Assembly (NCBI GenBank): GCA_036346225.1
Contig: JARFIW010001104.1
Span: 9,946,001 to 10,010,000, forward strand
Direction: 5' to 3'
Source of the DNA: Platerodrilus igneus
Lineage: Eukaryota; Arthropoda; Insecta; Coleoptera; Lycidae
Length of the DNA: 64,000 bases
Positions 10,461 to 22,700 of this stretch are shown piece by piece. Every line of letters starts with the position of its first letter. The stretch's first letter is position 1. The notes below the pieces were generated by a model. The model did not search any database. It had not been told where the DNA came from and worked only from the letters and a program-made list of their open reading frames with translations. The position numbers and the translations under genes are program-made.

Positions 10461-10699
10461 AAGCCGCTTCTAGTCTACTTCCCTTATTTTGTGTAGTTGT
10501 CAGTAGACTTTTAATCATTATGTTTATTTTAGGTCTAAGTAATTGCTGTCGCAGATAGCTGCTCCTAAAAAGAAATCTTACCTACAAAATCTTCTGTTGG
10601 ATATATAGTTATATAATTGTACCTTTGTAATATATTAAGAAATCTTAAGTATGATATTGTACAGCCAATGTACTGTTCAAGAGGTTCTATAAATAGTAA

Positions 10700-10965
10700 G
10701 AGAAGAACGATATCTGTGGAAAACAGTAGAAAAGTAGGAGAGATAGTATGATAGGACACGTTCTAAGCCATGAAAGGATAGTGCGAGATATATTAGAAGC
10801 AGAGAAAGGAGAAAAGAGAGGTAGTGGTAGAGATAGATTAGACTATTACACTCAGATAGTGAAAGATGTAGTATGTGGAAATTTCAGAGAAATGTGTAGT
10901 TAGCTCAAAATAGAAACCAATCAGTTCCAGGACGGAAGATCTAATGATAATGATGAAGATATTGT
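10700..10965 (+). mobile_element. LINE family A, 3' end fragment
   Basis: The plus strand encodes the tail of a non-LTR retrotransposon polyprotein: MIGHVLSHERIVRDILEAE, then GSGRDRLDYYTQIVKD and NFREMC, a stop, and LAQNRNQ. The same tail is found reversed at about 17525-17700 and at 15360-15560. It ends in a CTAATGATAATGATGA repeat, the tail seen in the other copies. This is a 5'-truncated copy, the usual product of incomplete target-primed reverse transcription. Confidence 0.8.
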
Positions 10966-10974
10966 TCCTACGTT

Positions 10975-11180
10975 TAAATTTTTCAATGCTTTACCCTATA
11001 GTATTGCATTGTTCAGGAGGCGTTTCTCTTTATTTGGAAATTCTCAAGCAAGGTATGCAACCTTGATATCCATGACAATACACATACATTTAAGCTTCCA
11101 TCCGGACCAGTGCGTAATTTTGTTGCTTTTCTAACATTTTTTTAAGAGTGTCCGTATCGAAAGCCAGTTTCGTGTATTGC
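10975..11180 (-). repeat. Diverged SINE-like fragment
   Basis: Blocks such as TTCTCAAGCAAGGTA..CAACCTT, CATCCGGACCAGTGCG and TCTAACATTTTTTTAAG follow the order of the SINE body at 720-1018, at low identity. Head and boundaries are not clear. Confidence 0.45.
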
Positions 11181-11829
11181 TAGGTTCGCGTGTGACTTCT
11201 GAATAATTCAACGTCATTCGGATGAGACATAAATGTGTGTGTGAGTGTAATCACGCTCGTCAAAGATCTATAACGAACTATAATTTACTGTTCTTTATTC
11301 GGTCTAATATAAGCCTGATTATTCACAGATTTTTACAGAAAATCTTTAATCTACGTAGATGCCGCTACAGAGATGCCTGATGATAGTTACTACAATATGG
11401 AATATACTAGTTTTTTTAACACAATACTTGCGCTATATTTATGAATAACTTAACTGCATATCGTTAATAAATTTTCACACTTACTAATGAACATATCCTA
11501 TATAGACATTGTGGTGTATTTATTTTAAGAGCTCAAACGATCATTTATTTCATACTACTTGTAGATTGATATTAGGGACTGAACTGAACTCCCTGCCGGG
11601 GTGTTCGGTTTATATATCAAGCTATGATAATACCTTCTACATTATTCCAGCAGTCTCTGGAACATTTTGGATTCTACGAAATTGCCTCTTTTGTTCGTTT
11701 TGTATCGGTTCTTTAAATACACCGTTGTACCTGTCAATCAATCCACTGTCCGTTTAATGACTTTATCACTTAAAATTACAAATCGTTTAGTGTCGTTGAT
11801 ACAGATCTATATCAAGTTTGGTATGGCAG
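11181..11829. other. No gene seen
   Basis: AT-rich. Short open frames here resemble no family. Confidence 0.4.
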
Positions 11830-12200
11830 GACTTTTGGCTAAATTCTTAATTTTTAGAAATTTACCCCCTGACTAACGAAGTACTTTCGATTGGAACATT
11901 GGAGAATTCTAATATACGGTTCGTGCCGGTAATCGAAACTGGGACCTTGACTTTAGCAGTCACACGCAGATTACGCAACCGCGCTGTAGTTATTACAATG
12001 CTGGAAGATAATGATTATATAAAAATTATTGTACAACGAATTGCTTATCCCAGAGGTTCTTTAAAAATTCCTCAAACAAGGGTTGATAGCAAGAGCATCC
12101 TCTACTACATAGTTATAATGCTCATGGTCGTACTACTTCTTGAACAGTAGTGTATTTAAGCGCATGTTTCTATTTTTAAACATATGCGTTTATATGTTCT
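11830..12200 (-). repeat. Diverged SINE-like dispersed repeat, copy 2
   Basis: Partner of 7085-7440, same orientation. A B-box-like CAGTTTCGATTACC is visible on the minus strand near 11930. Similarity extends past the head into GATTATATAAAAATTATTG and the AGAGGTTCTTTAAAAATTC block. Confidence 0.5.
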
Positions 12201-12711
12201 GCTAGATTATTGCCAACGTTTTAGTTTGAAGCTGATGTTTGTGGACCACCATTAACGAAACGCTCAACAAATGAAATTTTGCATTTCCCAGTAGTTCCTT
12301 TTTTTTTATTTCGCTGATTTAAATTTTAACGTGCTTGTAACAATTAATATTCGCGTTTACATCCGCACACGCGTATAAATTACGAAAGACAAAATTTAAT
12401 GTATTTTGATTTTTGACATCCCAATCTTTGAAGTTTTACAACCCATATAAGCTCAAAAGACACTTCTACGGAGTCATAAAATAAATTATTAATTTACTCT
12501 AAAATATAGTGTATACTATTTAAAACGGTTTGAATATTTTGAGAAAACATTTTACAAGATGTAAATCCTCGCAGTTCTTCAGTTGTATATGAAACAAATG
12601 ATTTGTCAGGATTTTTTGTGCAAGCAAAATGGAGCAGATCAGTTTTGCTCCCAGGCCATTAGGTAGTAATTAACATCTTTTTGTCCCTTTTCATATGATG
12701 TTCTTCGTGCG

Positions 12712-12715
<4 letters not shown>

Positions 12716-12752
<37 letters not shown>

Positions 12753-12765
12753 TATATATATATAA
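12716..12765. repeat. (TA)n microsatellite
   Basis: An almost pure TA run interrupted once by GA. Flanking 12201-13129 shows no gene. Confidence 0.95.
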
Positions 12766-13129
12766 AAGGAAAGTTATGATTGAATAAGGGCGGTTTTTGT
12801 ACATATAGAGCAAAAAGATTTTGCAGAATTCAAATTTAGTGGTACGTAAGAAACGATTGTTAAAACGGATTTATGAAAGTTTTTTAACGTCAGCGACACT
12901 TTACAAGTGCCAATTTTGAGCCGCTTTCGCGTATATTTTACATGAATTTAGGACGAGTGGCATTTACACTACAATTTCTACCAAAGGCGGTTATAGCTAT
13001 TGCTTTTATTACCCGTGTTCGCACTTAGAGTAATTGCTTTGAACTAAATTAGGAATTGGCACGAGCCGAATCGAACCATGATATGCGAGCTCAACTCAAC
13101 TCAGAACATTAAAATTGAGCTCAGCTCAA

Positions 13130-13400
13130 AATTCGCAATATTTACTTTCTTAATTTATGTGTCGGACATTCAGAAGGCTATAAAATGTGTAAATATCCAA
13201 TGCTTTACTGACGATACTCAACTTTACTTTTCATATGGTCCTGAACTTGGTCATAGTGCTTTAAAAAAATAACCTCTTGTTTTTAGAGGCATATTCTTCT
13301 GGCCACAACTTAAAACTAAATATTAAACATTGCAATATAACAACTAAAACTCTATTTGCAATAGCAACAGTTGTTTATTTTCAAACTGATTGTACAAGCT
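13130..13400 (+). pseudogene. LINE reverse transcriptase scrap
   Basis: The frame from 13078 gives FLIYVSDIQKAIKCVN and then CFTDDTQLYFSYG, matching the RT region around the catalytic [YF]xDD motif of Jockey/CR1-like LINEs (FTDD here). It stops at about 13270; in another frame SSGHNLKLNIKHCN continues the expected downstream pattern. The family differs from the LINE A and LINE B copies, whose RT motifs or ends do not match. Only this part of the RT palm is preserved. Confidence 0.65.
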
Positions 13401-14379
13401 AGTTCAGCAATTTACAGTTACAAAGGAATTCTTAAGAGCTTGCAAAGCAATTTATTTCCAGCTAATCACAAACAGTACAGTTACTAATGTCTTAAACTAC
13501 GATGCTATCTTCTTCATTATTTACTATCGAAGCACTACAATTAATTATCAAAGTACTCACTATGAATTTATATAATCATTACAGTAATTTATATCACACA
13601 GAATAATTGATATGAACAATATTTTATATCACACATGTACGACTATCAAAGCTTCCATCAGAACTCATAGCAAAGCTTCAGTTAGGGCAATTTATATGAT
13701 ATTCAAACGTTCGATAACATACAAGAAATTATGCAAGTAATATTCTCGAGATTTCCTAGTGTAATCTAAATAGCTCTTAATTGCAAAACCCTTGTTATGT
13801 CAATCAAAACCATCTGCAAGATGTGGTGCCGAAGGGCCCATCAATCATCCTTTGTGTACAAACGCTTCCTTTACGTTCTAATGTAATTATTCTGATCAGA
13901 GGCAGCCCAATTGGCGCTACACTACCACCTTCTGTCCCAGAACACTCTGTGACCCTAACGTTGGAAGTCCCTGTGCCGTAAGCAAAGTTGAAACCATTTC
14001 TGCATTTCCATGTTGACTGAAGTAGCAATCAACACGGCAGGCACCGTACCATTTGGATTGTAACCACACACCAAAATCTGGACCCGGTTTTCTGGAACAA
14101 TACCTCTAGAATATATCGTACTACCCTCCAGTTCAACCCATTTGAGCCCACATTCAGAGTGGTGATTTTACCTATATGATGGTTGTAAGGGTTGGTCCTA
14201 AATTTTAGGGGTTATGTTACCGATTTTAGGGTAGTGATGGTGATGATAAAAATGAAGCAAAGAAAAAATCCCCCCCTCACAAGGAGGTCCACAAGGAGGA
14301 AGCAAAGAGAAAACCTTTTAAAATAAGACTTAGCAGATCCTCCTTATGGGAATTTACATGAAAAACCTAGGTTAGATAT
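13401..14379. other. No supported gene
   Basis: A 74-residue minus-strand frame at 13804-14028 has a glycine-rich middle but no family match. The stretch 14265-14300 holds a C-run followed by two CAAGGAGG motifs. I see no LTR or inverted repeat. Confidence 0.35.
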
Positions 14380-15305
14380 GAATCGGGAGGATCGGCTGGA
14401 TAGGGAGGAATGTGTATCTGTCCCAGGACGCCCCTATTCCTCTACTTCGGCATTATAAGCCATATTTGTCTTCTTCGAGGATTAATCCGATCAACGCCTT
14501 TTTGTTTAGGGGTGTCGAATTTGCGGAACCATTTTCTGTTCGTATGCGTAAAATACATTCTCGTACGGTTAAAACTATGAAATTGTATGTTTGTCTTTTT
14601 GTTTCTTTTATCAAGAAGACAATACATATTGAACTTGGTCGAACCTAACGACAGATGCTTTTTTAGCTTCTTTCTCATCGAGGTGTCGTCCATCCGTCAA
14701 TTATTACAAGATTGGCCGCTGTTGAAAGCTTTGATTCGACATTCAACCCGCCGTCTGCGGGTCTAAAATCCGTCAAAACGCATTTATCCCGTGTTGTTGG
14801 GAAACGGATCATCGCATATGAGGACTTAAACAATTTCCTTGTGCAAATAGAAGCACTCTTGAATTCTTGACCGCTAGGGAAACTTAGTTCGTATCCTACT
14901 ATTTATCATGTTTAACTTTGACACTTCTTAAATATTGAACCACTTGCGGTATTTCCAGATTGTGACATCACTGAGACTCTTTTAAATTTTTTGCAGCGTT
15001 GGCAGCTTTTCCAGCGTTTACAACAGACCTTCTGGAAACGTTAAACTTGATATCTGTACTGTACAATGACGTTCCAAATGCAAAATACAATTTCTTTGGT
15101 AAGAATTAATTCTCTCGTTTTGATAAAGGATAATACTCCTTCTCTGCAGTGGAACGTAGGTCGAATAACTAAACTACATCCGGTAAAAGACAACACTGTC
15201 CGCGTAGTTGTCCTTAAAACTGCAAAGGCGTTTCTAACGAGAGCAGTGGTAAAGATTTGCGCTTTGCCAAAAGAATATCGAAACGCTTACTTTTATTTGT
15301 TGTAA
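14380..15305 (+). pseudogene. BEL/Pao integrase remnant
   Basis: Reading right, the segment at 14412-14648 gives GVEFAEPF, then KLYVCLFVSFIKKTIHIEL, followed after a stop by TTDAFLAS: the BEL/Pao integrase core. The first catalytic Asp is Glu. Later segments read GLKSVKTHLSRVVGKR and EDLNNFLVQIEALLNS (14750-14870), then RWQLFQRLQQTFWKR (about 15000-15040). The end, at 15066-15305, contains WNVGRITKLHPVKDNTVRVV and a final CALP, as at BEL Pol C-termini. No gag, protease or LTR is recognisable around it. Confidence 0.8.
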
Positions 15306-15344
15306 TTGTTACTCTTGTTAAGTTATACTTATCATTAATTATGT

Positions 15345-17230
15345 GTTTCAGCATCATTAGGTTGGACACATATCACCATTGTTTTCTTTTCTGAGCTAAC
15401 ACCTACACGTTTTCATGAAGCTCACACAGCATACATCTTTCACTGTCTGTGTACATTAGTCTAATCTAGATCTACGTCTACCTTCCTTTTTTTTTTTCTC
15501 TGCTTCTAATGTATCCCGTGCTATTGTGTCCTGCCTTAGAACGTGTCCTACCATCTTATCTTTCCTATTTTTTACTATTTCCACATATTTCATTTTTACC
15601 ATAGCATCTCTAGCATCTCTTTGTTCTTAACTTTGTCTGTTCATGATATATTCATCATACGTCTGTAGCACTACTTTTCAAAGGCTTCTATATTTTTCTT
15701 GTCCGTTTCTCTTATTGTTCACGTTTTATAGCCACTCAGTGCCGTGTTCCGCACATATGCTTTCAGCAGTATTTTTCTTGTTTCCATGTTTCTTGTCTTC
15801 TAACATAGTATTTGCTTTTTCTTGTTAAATGCAGCACGGCCTAGTGCTAATCTTTGTTTTGTACGATTTAAACGTTTCCCGTCTTGCGTTATGTGGCTTC
15901 CTAGGCAACAAAAATCCTAACCTCTTGTTAAGTTTTTATTTCCTCTTTGTATTCTGGTTTTTGACCTATTTAACCCCTCCGTTTCATACTAGTACTTTAG
16001 TTTTATTATTGTTAATTTTCGTACCGTATTTGTGTTAGTACTGTTTCCATTTAATTAAAAACTATTTCTAACTCTTTCTTGCTAGACACCAATACCGTTA
16101 TATCGTCTGCGAATTTGAGCATGTCAAACTTTTGTCCCTGCATAATAATTCCAAATATCTTTCTGCAGTTGACGTATTCATTGCCTCTTGGATATACACG
16201 TTAAAAATTAACAGGCATAACGCACATTCTTGTCTCGCCCCGTTCCTAATATTTACTTCTCCACGTTTCTGCTCTACTTCTATTACCGCAATTTGCCCTT
16301 TGTATAAGCTGCGTACTATCTATTTATTCCTATAACTCATTCCTATCTTTTTATTTCAAATATTTTTTCCCATGTTACATTGGCAAACGTTTTTTTCAGA
16401 TCTACAAAGTCTATATACACGCTTTCAACTTTTTCTGCTGGTGTCTCCATTATCAGCCTTATAGCTAAAATGACCTCCCGTGCTTACTTGTTTCTCGTAA
16501 ATCCAAATTGATCTTCTCCTGGTATTTCTTTAGCTCGTTTTTCTATCCGTGTTTGTACAATTCTAGAGAAACTTATTGTTCGAAAATTTTTACATCTATC
16601 CGCATCCCTTTTGTTTTTTTGGTACAGTGCCTATGATGATACGTTTGAAATCCTTTGGCTAACTCGCCTGTTTCATACATAGAGCTGACAAGTTGGAAAA
16701 GAAGTGCTGTTACTGCTTGTCCAGCAACCTTTATAGTTTCTGCTTGCAGTTTGCATGTACCCGGCGTCTTATTATTTTTCAATGTCTGTTTCCTATTCTA
16801 GCTCTTGTAGTTCCGGTACTACATATACGTTCCCTACATATTCTTGCCATCTACTCACTATCTCTACATATTCTATAATGTGTCACTTCCTGAGTCTCTT
16901 ATGTTTTTGCTATACGGCAATATATTCCTAAAATTCATTCTAATTAGTTTGTATACTTTGTCTGCTTTTCCAATTTCCATCTTAGTTTCTATCTCTTTGC
17001 ATTTTCTCTCAATACAATGTTCTTATATTTTTGCTATATAGTTTTATATCCTTAAAAGTAATTCTAATTAGTTTGTATGCTTCGTTTGTCTTTCCCTATT
17101 TCCATCTTAGTTTGTACTTCTTCACACTTTTCATCAATTCATTGTTCTTTAGCTTTCCTGCATTTGCGAATAATTTCCCATTTTATGGCTTTGTATCTTT
17201 GTTCTCTACTTCGTCTGATCATCATCCTTA
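15345..17230 (-). mobile_element. LINE family A, copy 1 (RT-containing)
   Basis: Read on the minus strand this copy starts in the linker after the endonuclease (KCEEVQTKMEIGK near 17120), then has MKNNKTPGTCKLQAETIK at 16782-16730, the entry of the RT domain. RT motifs follow: a degenerate FGFTRNK (near 16510), ARQECALCLLIFNVYI (about 16175-16230) and FADDITVL (about 16100). The conserved C-terminal tail is at 15400-15600. The 3' end lies at the CATCATTAGG run at 15344. RT and endonuclease together copy LINE RNA at a nicked target; frames here are broken and the endonuclease half is absent. Confidence 0.8.
16890..17136 (-). repeat. Internal 124-bp tandem duplication in LINE A copy 1
   Basis: The block TAATTAGTTTGTAT occurs at 16941 and 17065, and CCATCTTAGTTT follows in each copy. 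The duplication lies between the endonuclease and RT domains and is not needed in the reading frame. Confidence 0.7.
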
Positions 17231-17474
17231 TATTAGGTTTTCACTCCTTGGAATTGGTTGGATCCGCAGCTACACATTTTCCTGAAAGTCGCACATCCTA
17301 CATATTTTACTACCTTTCGTGTGTGGGGAGGTGTCAGTATTTCTCAATCGGAATAATGGCAGAATATAAAATGTGACGTTTTTCAATAGAACTTAAGACA
17401 TTTCCCCATTTCAGTTTAGCAAATTAATTGAAATGTTGGTGAGGTATTAATTACGCATGCCTAAATTTTTTGTT

Positions 17475-19570
17475 TCATCAGCATCATTAGGTCTTCAGTT
17501 TTGGAACTGGTTAGACGCGCACACTCATTGTTTTCTATTCTGAGCTAACCAACTCATTTCACTGAAATTTCCACGGTCTGCATATTTCACTATCTGTGTG
17601 AAATAGTCTAATGTAGATCTACCACTACCTTTCTTTTTCTTCTCTGCTTCTAATATATTTCGCACGTGCCTTAGAACGTGTTTTATCATCCTATTTCTCC
17701 TATTTTTACTGTTATCCACATATTTCTTTCTACCTCTACCATGTCTATAACTTGTTTGTTCTTAACTTTGTCTGTCCATGATATTTTCATTATGTCTGTA
17801 GCATCACATTTTAGAGGCTTCTATGTTTTTCGGTTCGCTCCACACACGTTTTCGCATTTTTTTAATTGTTTCTATGTTTATTGTTTTTGAATATAGTAGT
17901 TGCTTTTTTTTGTTAAATGCAGCACAACCTTGTGCTAATCTTTGTTTTATACCTTTTGCACTTTTCCCATCTTGCGTTATTTGACTTCCTAAGTAGCAGA
18001 AATTTTTAGCCTCTTTTAAGTTCTCGTTCCCTATTTTTAATTTGGTTTTTGACTTATTTACCCTTCCTGTACATACTAGTTCTTTAGTTTATTTTTGTTA
18101 ACTTGCATTCCCTATCTCCCTGTTAGTACTGTTTCTATTTCAAGAGCTTCTAGCTTTTTCTTGCTAGATACTAATACCACTAAATCATCTGCAAATCAAA
18201 GCATTTTTCTACATTTTCTACTTTGATGTCTCCTGGCGTCTTTTATATTTTTACTAGAAGGTTTTATATCCCTACAATTCATTCTAATTAGAATATCTCT
18301 GGCCGCCATGTTTAAGCTGGATTCGATGTTATTCCGTTCTGTTTCTACTTCCTTACAATCGGAAATTTTTCTGATGTATTTCAGTAATTCGTTTGACTTT
18401 TTCTGAAAACTTGTGGGTATCTTTATCTTTCAGTTTCTCAAAGTCAAAGTGCCTTTTTCCGTTCATTTTTTCAAATTTTTAAATTTAAGCGCTGCCTTCA
18501 TAATTATTATATTGTGGTCAGTGTCTATATCCTTCATTTGCATAGCTTCTACAGTCGTTTTCTTGATTTCTAAACCGTTGTCAAACAAGAATGTAATCTA
18601 TTTGATATCGCGCTGTCTCCTGGCATCTTCCACGTGCTTCGACTTCTCGCATGATGTTGAAATAATGTGTTTGCGATGATTAAATTGTTTTTGTCGCAAA
18701 ATTCTATTAGTCTATTTTCTTTGTCGTTTGTGGTGCCTAAACCAAATAAACCTACTACCGCTCCTTCCCTACTCTCAGCTACCACTGCATATAAATCTTC
18801 TGCAATTATTAAATTTTCATGTTCTTTTACGAATCTTAGTATGCCTACGATATCTTTATGGATCGCTTCTACCTCCTCGCCAAGGTAGTTAAAGGTAAGC
18901 TTGTATACTTGTACTATTAGTGTATTTACCGGCTTAGATATTAGTCTAACCATTAGTGCTCTTTCGGTCTTTTGTAAGTAGTTTCCTGTACGGTGTCGTA
19001 TTTTTCTTTGCATAACTCTACCTACACCCGAAATTCTTTCCTCTGATCTTGTATGAATTACCCTAAAGTCTCTGCTCCAAAAATCCCTCGCTTCTGACCA
19101 CCGAACTTCGCTAATCCCTACTATGTCTAATGCTAACGTAGTCATTCTCTAACTCAGCTACTCGCTTCATGCTTCTGGCATTCCACGCTCCGACTCCCAG
19201 AATTTTCCTACTTTTCTTTTGAACTTGCGGATCAGATCTTCCGGAGATCGAAATTGGGGAATATTTTAGCATTTGAATCATTTATCGCAGAGGATGCCAT
19301 CATTTTAAAGACAATTTAAGTACGCTATGTACTTGGGAGGTAATGTGGTGGTTGTCTTGTTTTTCTTACCGCTCTAGTGTGTCTTAGAATGTCATGCCGA
19401 CCTCTATGATCTCTACCTTAAGTGCGGCTGCACTTTTTTGAAGACCTGTCGTAGTCTGATTCCCTAGTAAAAACCCCACTAGTTTGGTTAGTCCAATACT
19501 TCGGCCCATTAGTTCACTGAAACACGCAAGCCATTCTACCATTTATAGAACTTCCGAAGGATGCAGGTCC
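17475..19570 (-). mobile_element. LINE family A, copy 2 (RT core deleted)
   Basis: The 3' end starts at CATCATTAGGTCTTCAG. On the minus strand the C-terminal tail is clear at 17525-17719 (MIKHVLRHVRNILEAEKKKK). Around 18190-18240 it jumps from the region of the RT active-site strand to the endonuclease/RT linker, so most of RT is missing. The endonuclease follows (separate entry) and leader sequence reaches about 19570. It is complementary to copy 1, which has RT but no endonuclease, and lies directly upstream of it in the same orientation. Confidence 0.75.
18570..19210 (-). pseudogene. LINE A apurinic/apyrimidinic-type endonuclease
   Basis: The long minus-strand frame 19145-18570 begins inside an APE-type endonuclease: LALDIVGISEVRW, later ENLIIAEDLYAVVAE (normally a Gly-Asp-Phe-Asn type site, degenerate here), then VVGLFGLGTTNDKENRLIEF and NNLIIANTLFQHH. 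Upstream, in another frame near 19170-19200, GVGAWNARSM supplies the first catalytic Asn region. The enzyme nicks target DNA to prime reverse transcription. The order GLGT..N..G.RLIEF is seen in RTE-like and related LINEs, so I suggest RTE-like without being sure of the clade. Confidence 0.8.
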
Positions 19571-19589
19571 GTTCAGAACCTTCTACTTT

Positions 19590-19790
19590 CTTAGTATAAA
19601 AAATATTTCTTATGTCTTTCAATGGTTTGTTAGATATTTTTCTCAAGGTCAAAGTGTTTTTTCCGTTTCTTTTTTAGATTCTTAATTTTAAGCGCGGTTT
19701 TCATTATTACAATGTTCTGGTTAGTGTCTATATCTGCTTCCAGGTTGCTTCTACAAGCTTATTCATGATTCCTATACTGTTGTGTTTTTT
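19590..19790 (-). mobile_element. LINE family A, copy 3 (scrap)
   Basis: Closely matches the linker part of copy 2 at about 18390-18590 (TTCTCAAGGTCAAAGTG, AAGCGCGGTTTTCATTATTA, GTTAGTGTCTATATC). It shows another copy of the same family began here; the rest is missing. Confidence 0.75.
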
Positions 19791-22700
19791 AAAAATAAAT
19801 AAATGTATATTTTTTTGGTGTGCGGGATGATTGAGCCTTTTTGTTTCCTTCACAATCGTTCTATTCTAACCCCAGTCTTAACCTATGTAACAACGCTACA
19901 GTAGTATGACGTCAACCAGCCTTGACGGGCGAACTCACATTTCGTCACTATTATATATGTGACAGTGCAAAGGCAAACTAAAACAAATAATCTGTTGTGT
20001 ATCGCGTGTGTGTTACATGTGTGAGCAAGAACTTTTGTTGTAAGTTCTCATACAGTTCACAAATCACCAGCGGTACCATCAATTGAAAAAGCGAAGTTAA
20101 AGGTAAAATTGTAGCTTGCATATACATATTTACCCATTCTTCCACAGTAAACACCACATTATTTTAAATCTCTAGATTTTTCTCTGATCGAAAATGCTGT
20201 AATTATTGCGAACGTGGCCCATTAACGATCAGTCAGTGCTTTAACTGCCTGAATTCTTCTTTCAAAGTTATAAAGGTTCTCTGCCAATTTCCGGCAGAAG
20301 GTATACAAATTAGGGCAAGCGTCTTGATACATTATTAATGTCACGAATCTCCTGATTGCATCATCATAAGCAATGATTTGTGAACTTCCTGAGCCCTTAA
20401 GCTGTACTCAGAACTAGCATCAATCATCCTTCACAATGAAACTGGAAATTTGCTTGAAATTTACTGTTGGAAAGGGTGTAGAAATAAGTTTATGCAGGCT
20501 CTACCCTTATCAAACTTTATTATAACTTTTTATACTGTGGGCCATTTCTAAAGAAACTTGTAGGATTGTAGTAGCATTATGTGTTATTTATGATACTTGT
20601 ATGAAACTTGTAGTTTTTCACACCCGGCAGGAGACGATTTCGGGTCGTTTGTGTGATGAACACTTAGAATTTTTTTTTTATTTGTGTGCTAGATAATTTT
20701 CAATTAGATGTTTTGTACAAATACATACATTGGCAGAATCAATGCATGGAACATTATATACGATGCTTCCCAGAAAGAGTAAAACTAGTTTGCAACGCCA
20801 AGCTTAAAAATAATATGAATTGAGTTTTATGTTACTTCAATAAGAAGTAATTAGAATTGACTGGCAAGTATGTTTATGATTGTCCGCGCATAACCGGAGC
20901 AAAGATAATCTTTAACTATGAGAAAGTCAACTTCTCATAGAATGTATAACTCTTTTTGTGTTATTCATTGAACTGAACTGTATGCGTTTAGCAAAATTTC
21001 CTGGCATGCGATTATTTTTATGCAATCCGTTATAGTATTCCAAAATGCTATGTACCAACGCAAATATCTCCAGTTTGGTTTGTAGTAGATATCTCCAACA
21101 CGTCATTATGACTTGTCATTTTTAGTTCTTAATCTTTTATATGTAATTTCCATATAATTTAAGTTAAGAGTCTTTCTAAACATTTACGTTACTTCCTGTT
21201 ACGAATGCTATAATTGGCGTTTGGCGATCGCGTGAGCATCGTGAAATAATGGGAATTGACTTTATATTTCGAATGGAAGATGTAGTGACTTCTCCTGTAA
21301 TGAAAAGATACTTGTAGTTGGGACTTGAAGGTTATAGGTGTAATGAATAGTCCTGCGAGAACAACCTTTCTGTGTACTTCTCTCCGTCCCTATTTTTATC
21401 TTTCCTTCGTCTCTTTCTTCCAGAGGAGACTTTGGTACAAATTCTGTTATTGAACCAGTCGTTATTACCCCGAGGATTCCATGTCGGTAAAAATAATGTT
21501 TGTAATTTTAGAATTAGTTATTTTCAGTTGAGATTTTCTTTCCGTTCAAACCTTAATACATGCGTTTATACTTAAAGTGTTACAACATTAACTAAATAGT
21601 AACTATTTGCATACGTATTATAAATTTAAAAATGGAAGGATCTTTAAGAATTTTAGCAATCGTTTTAAGCTATAAAATTAGCAATTTCCAATGCTTACAA
21701 TACATACTGAAACGAGATGCCGCAAAATCTTATTTACGATACCACTCAGTTTTGAAGTTTTGTGCAAACAAAGAAAGATAATACCCGGATTCCTGCAACA
21801 GCTAGAAAATGGCACTGCATAATTTAGTACATCTGAACTTGCACTATATGCTTTTAACTACTTCAGCAGTGTCACTCACTGTTACGAATGCTTAGATGCT
21901 ACCTGCACTTGAATATTTTTGTTTTTACGTAATTAAATTTCACATTTGCTACTTTCTTGTTACGTTGAGTATTTATAAATAATTTCAACCGCCTTCTCAA
22001 TTCTAAACGATTGCTTATTCATTACCCTGTCGGAATTTATTAAAATACCTAGTTGTGATTTAGAAATGTTTAAATCTATTCTACTTTGATATAGCGTTGA
22101 AAATGTTGCATTCGATATCAGTAACATTTGTTATCGGAAATTTTACAAGGAGTTTATGTACGTGTTTTCTGCCAGGTTATTTCTGGCTCGCTTATCGTTA
22201 CTTCGTATCTAATATTCTGTATTAATTGATATACTACATTTTCTATAATTTTTATGCGAAAGCTTAAGCAACTCTCCCTACACCTCGTTCAAAATTCCAT
22301 GAATTTGATGTATATTCATGTTGTTTAGAGCAATACAGCCGTTTCTGCTTAGTAGACTTTAACCGGATTTTCCATAATTAGTAGTTTCGCTTGTTTGAAG
22401 GGAATAATAAGTTTGGTTATACAAGGTTATTGTCAAACTTTACCAAGATGTGTTCGATTCAAGCTGTTTTTCTGGGTCCCTTATCGACAGCTGGATGATT
22501 TTGAAGATAAATAGCATTCATGTTCTTAATTTTATCTGCATATGAATACTTTCAAGGGAATTTACGATTGGAATGGTCGATTATTATGCAGATTTTCATG
22601 GCGCGAACAGAATGAACGTTTTTCCGTTTACAGATATAAAAATGAGTGGTGTTTTCTAAGTCCGGTTACGCGGTGTAGTGCCTAATTATGGGAGTTATTG

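Noticed and set aside
12716..12765. TA run as origin or promoter
   Set aside because: Simple microsatellite with no associated elements.
13804..14028. 74-codon minus-strand frame with a glycine-rich centre
   Set aside because: No recognisable motif or neighbour; cannot be supported.
15643..17376. Many hydrophobic plus-strand frames
   Set aside because: They are the antisense of the minus-strand LINE A coding region.
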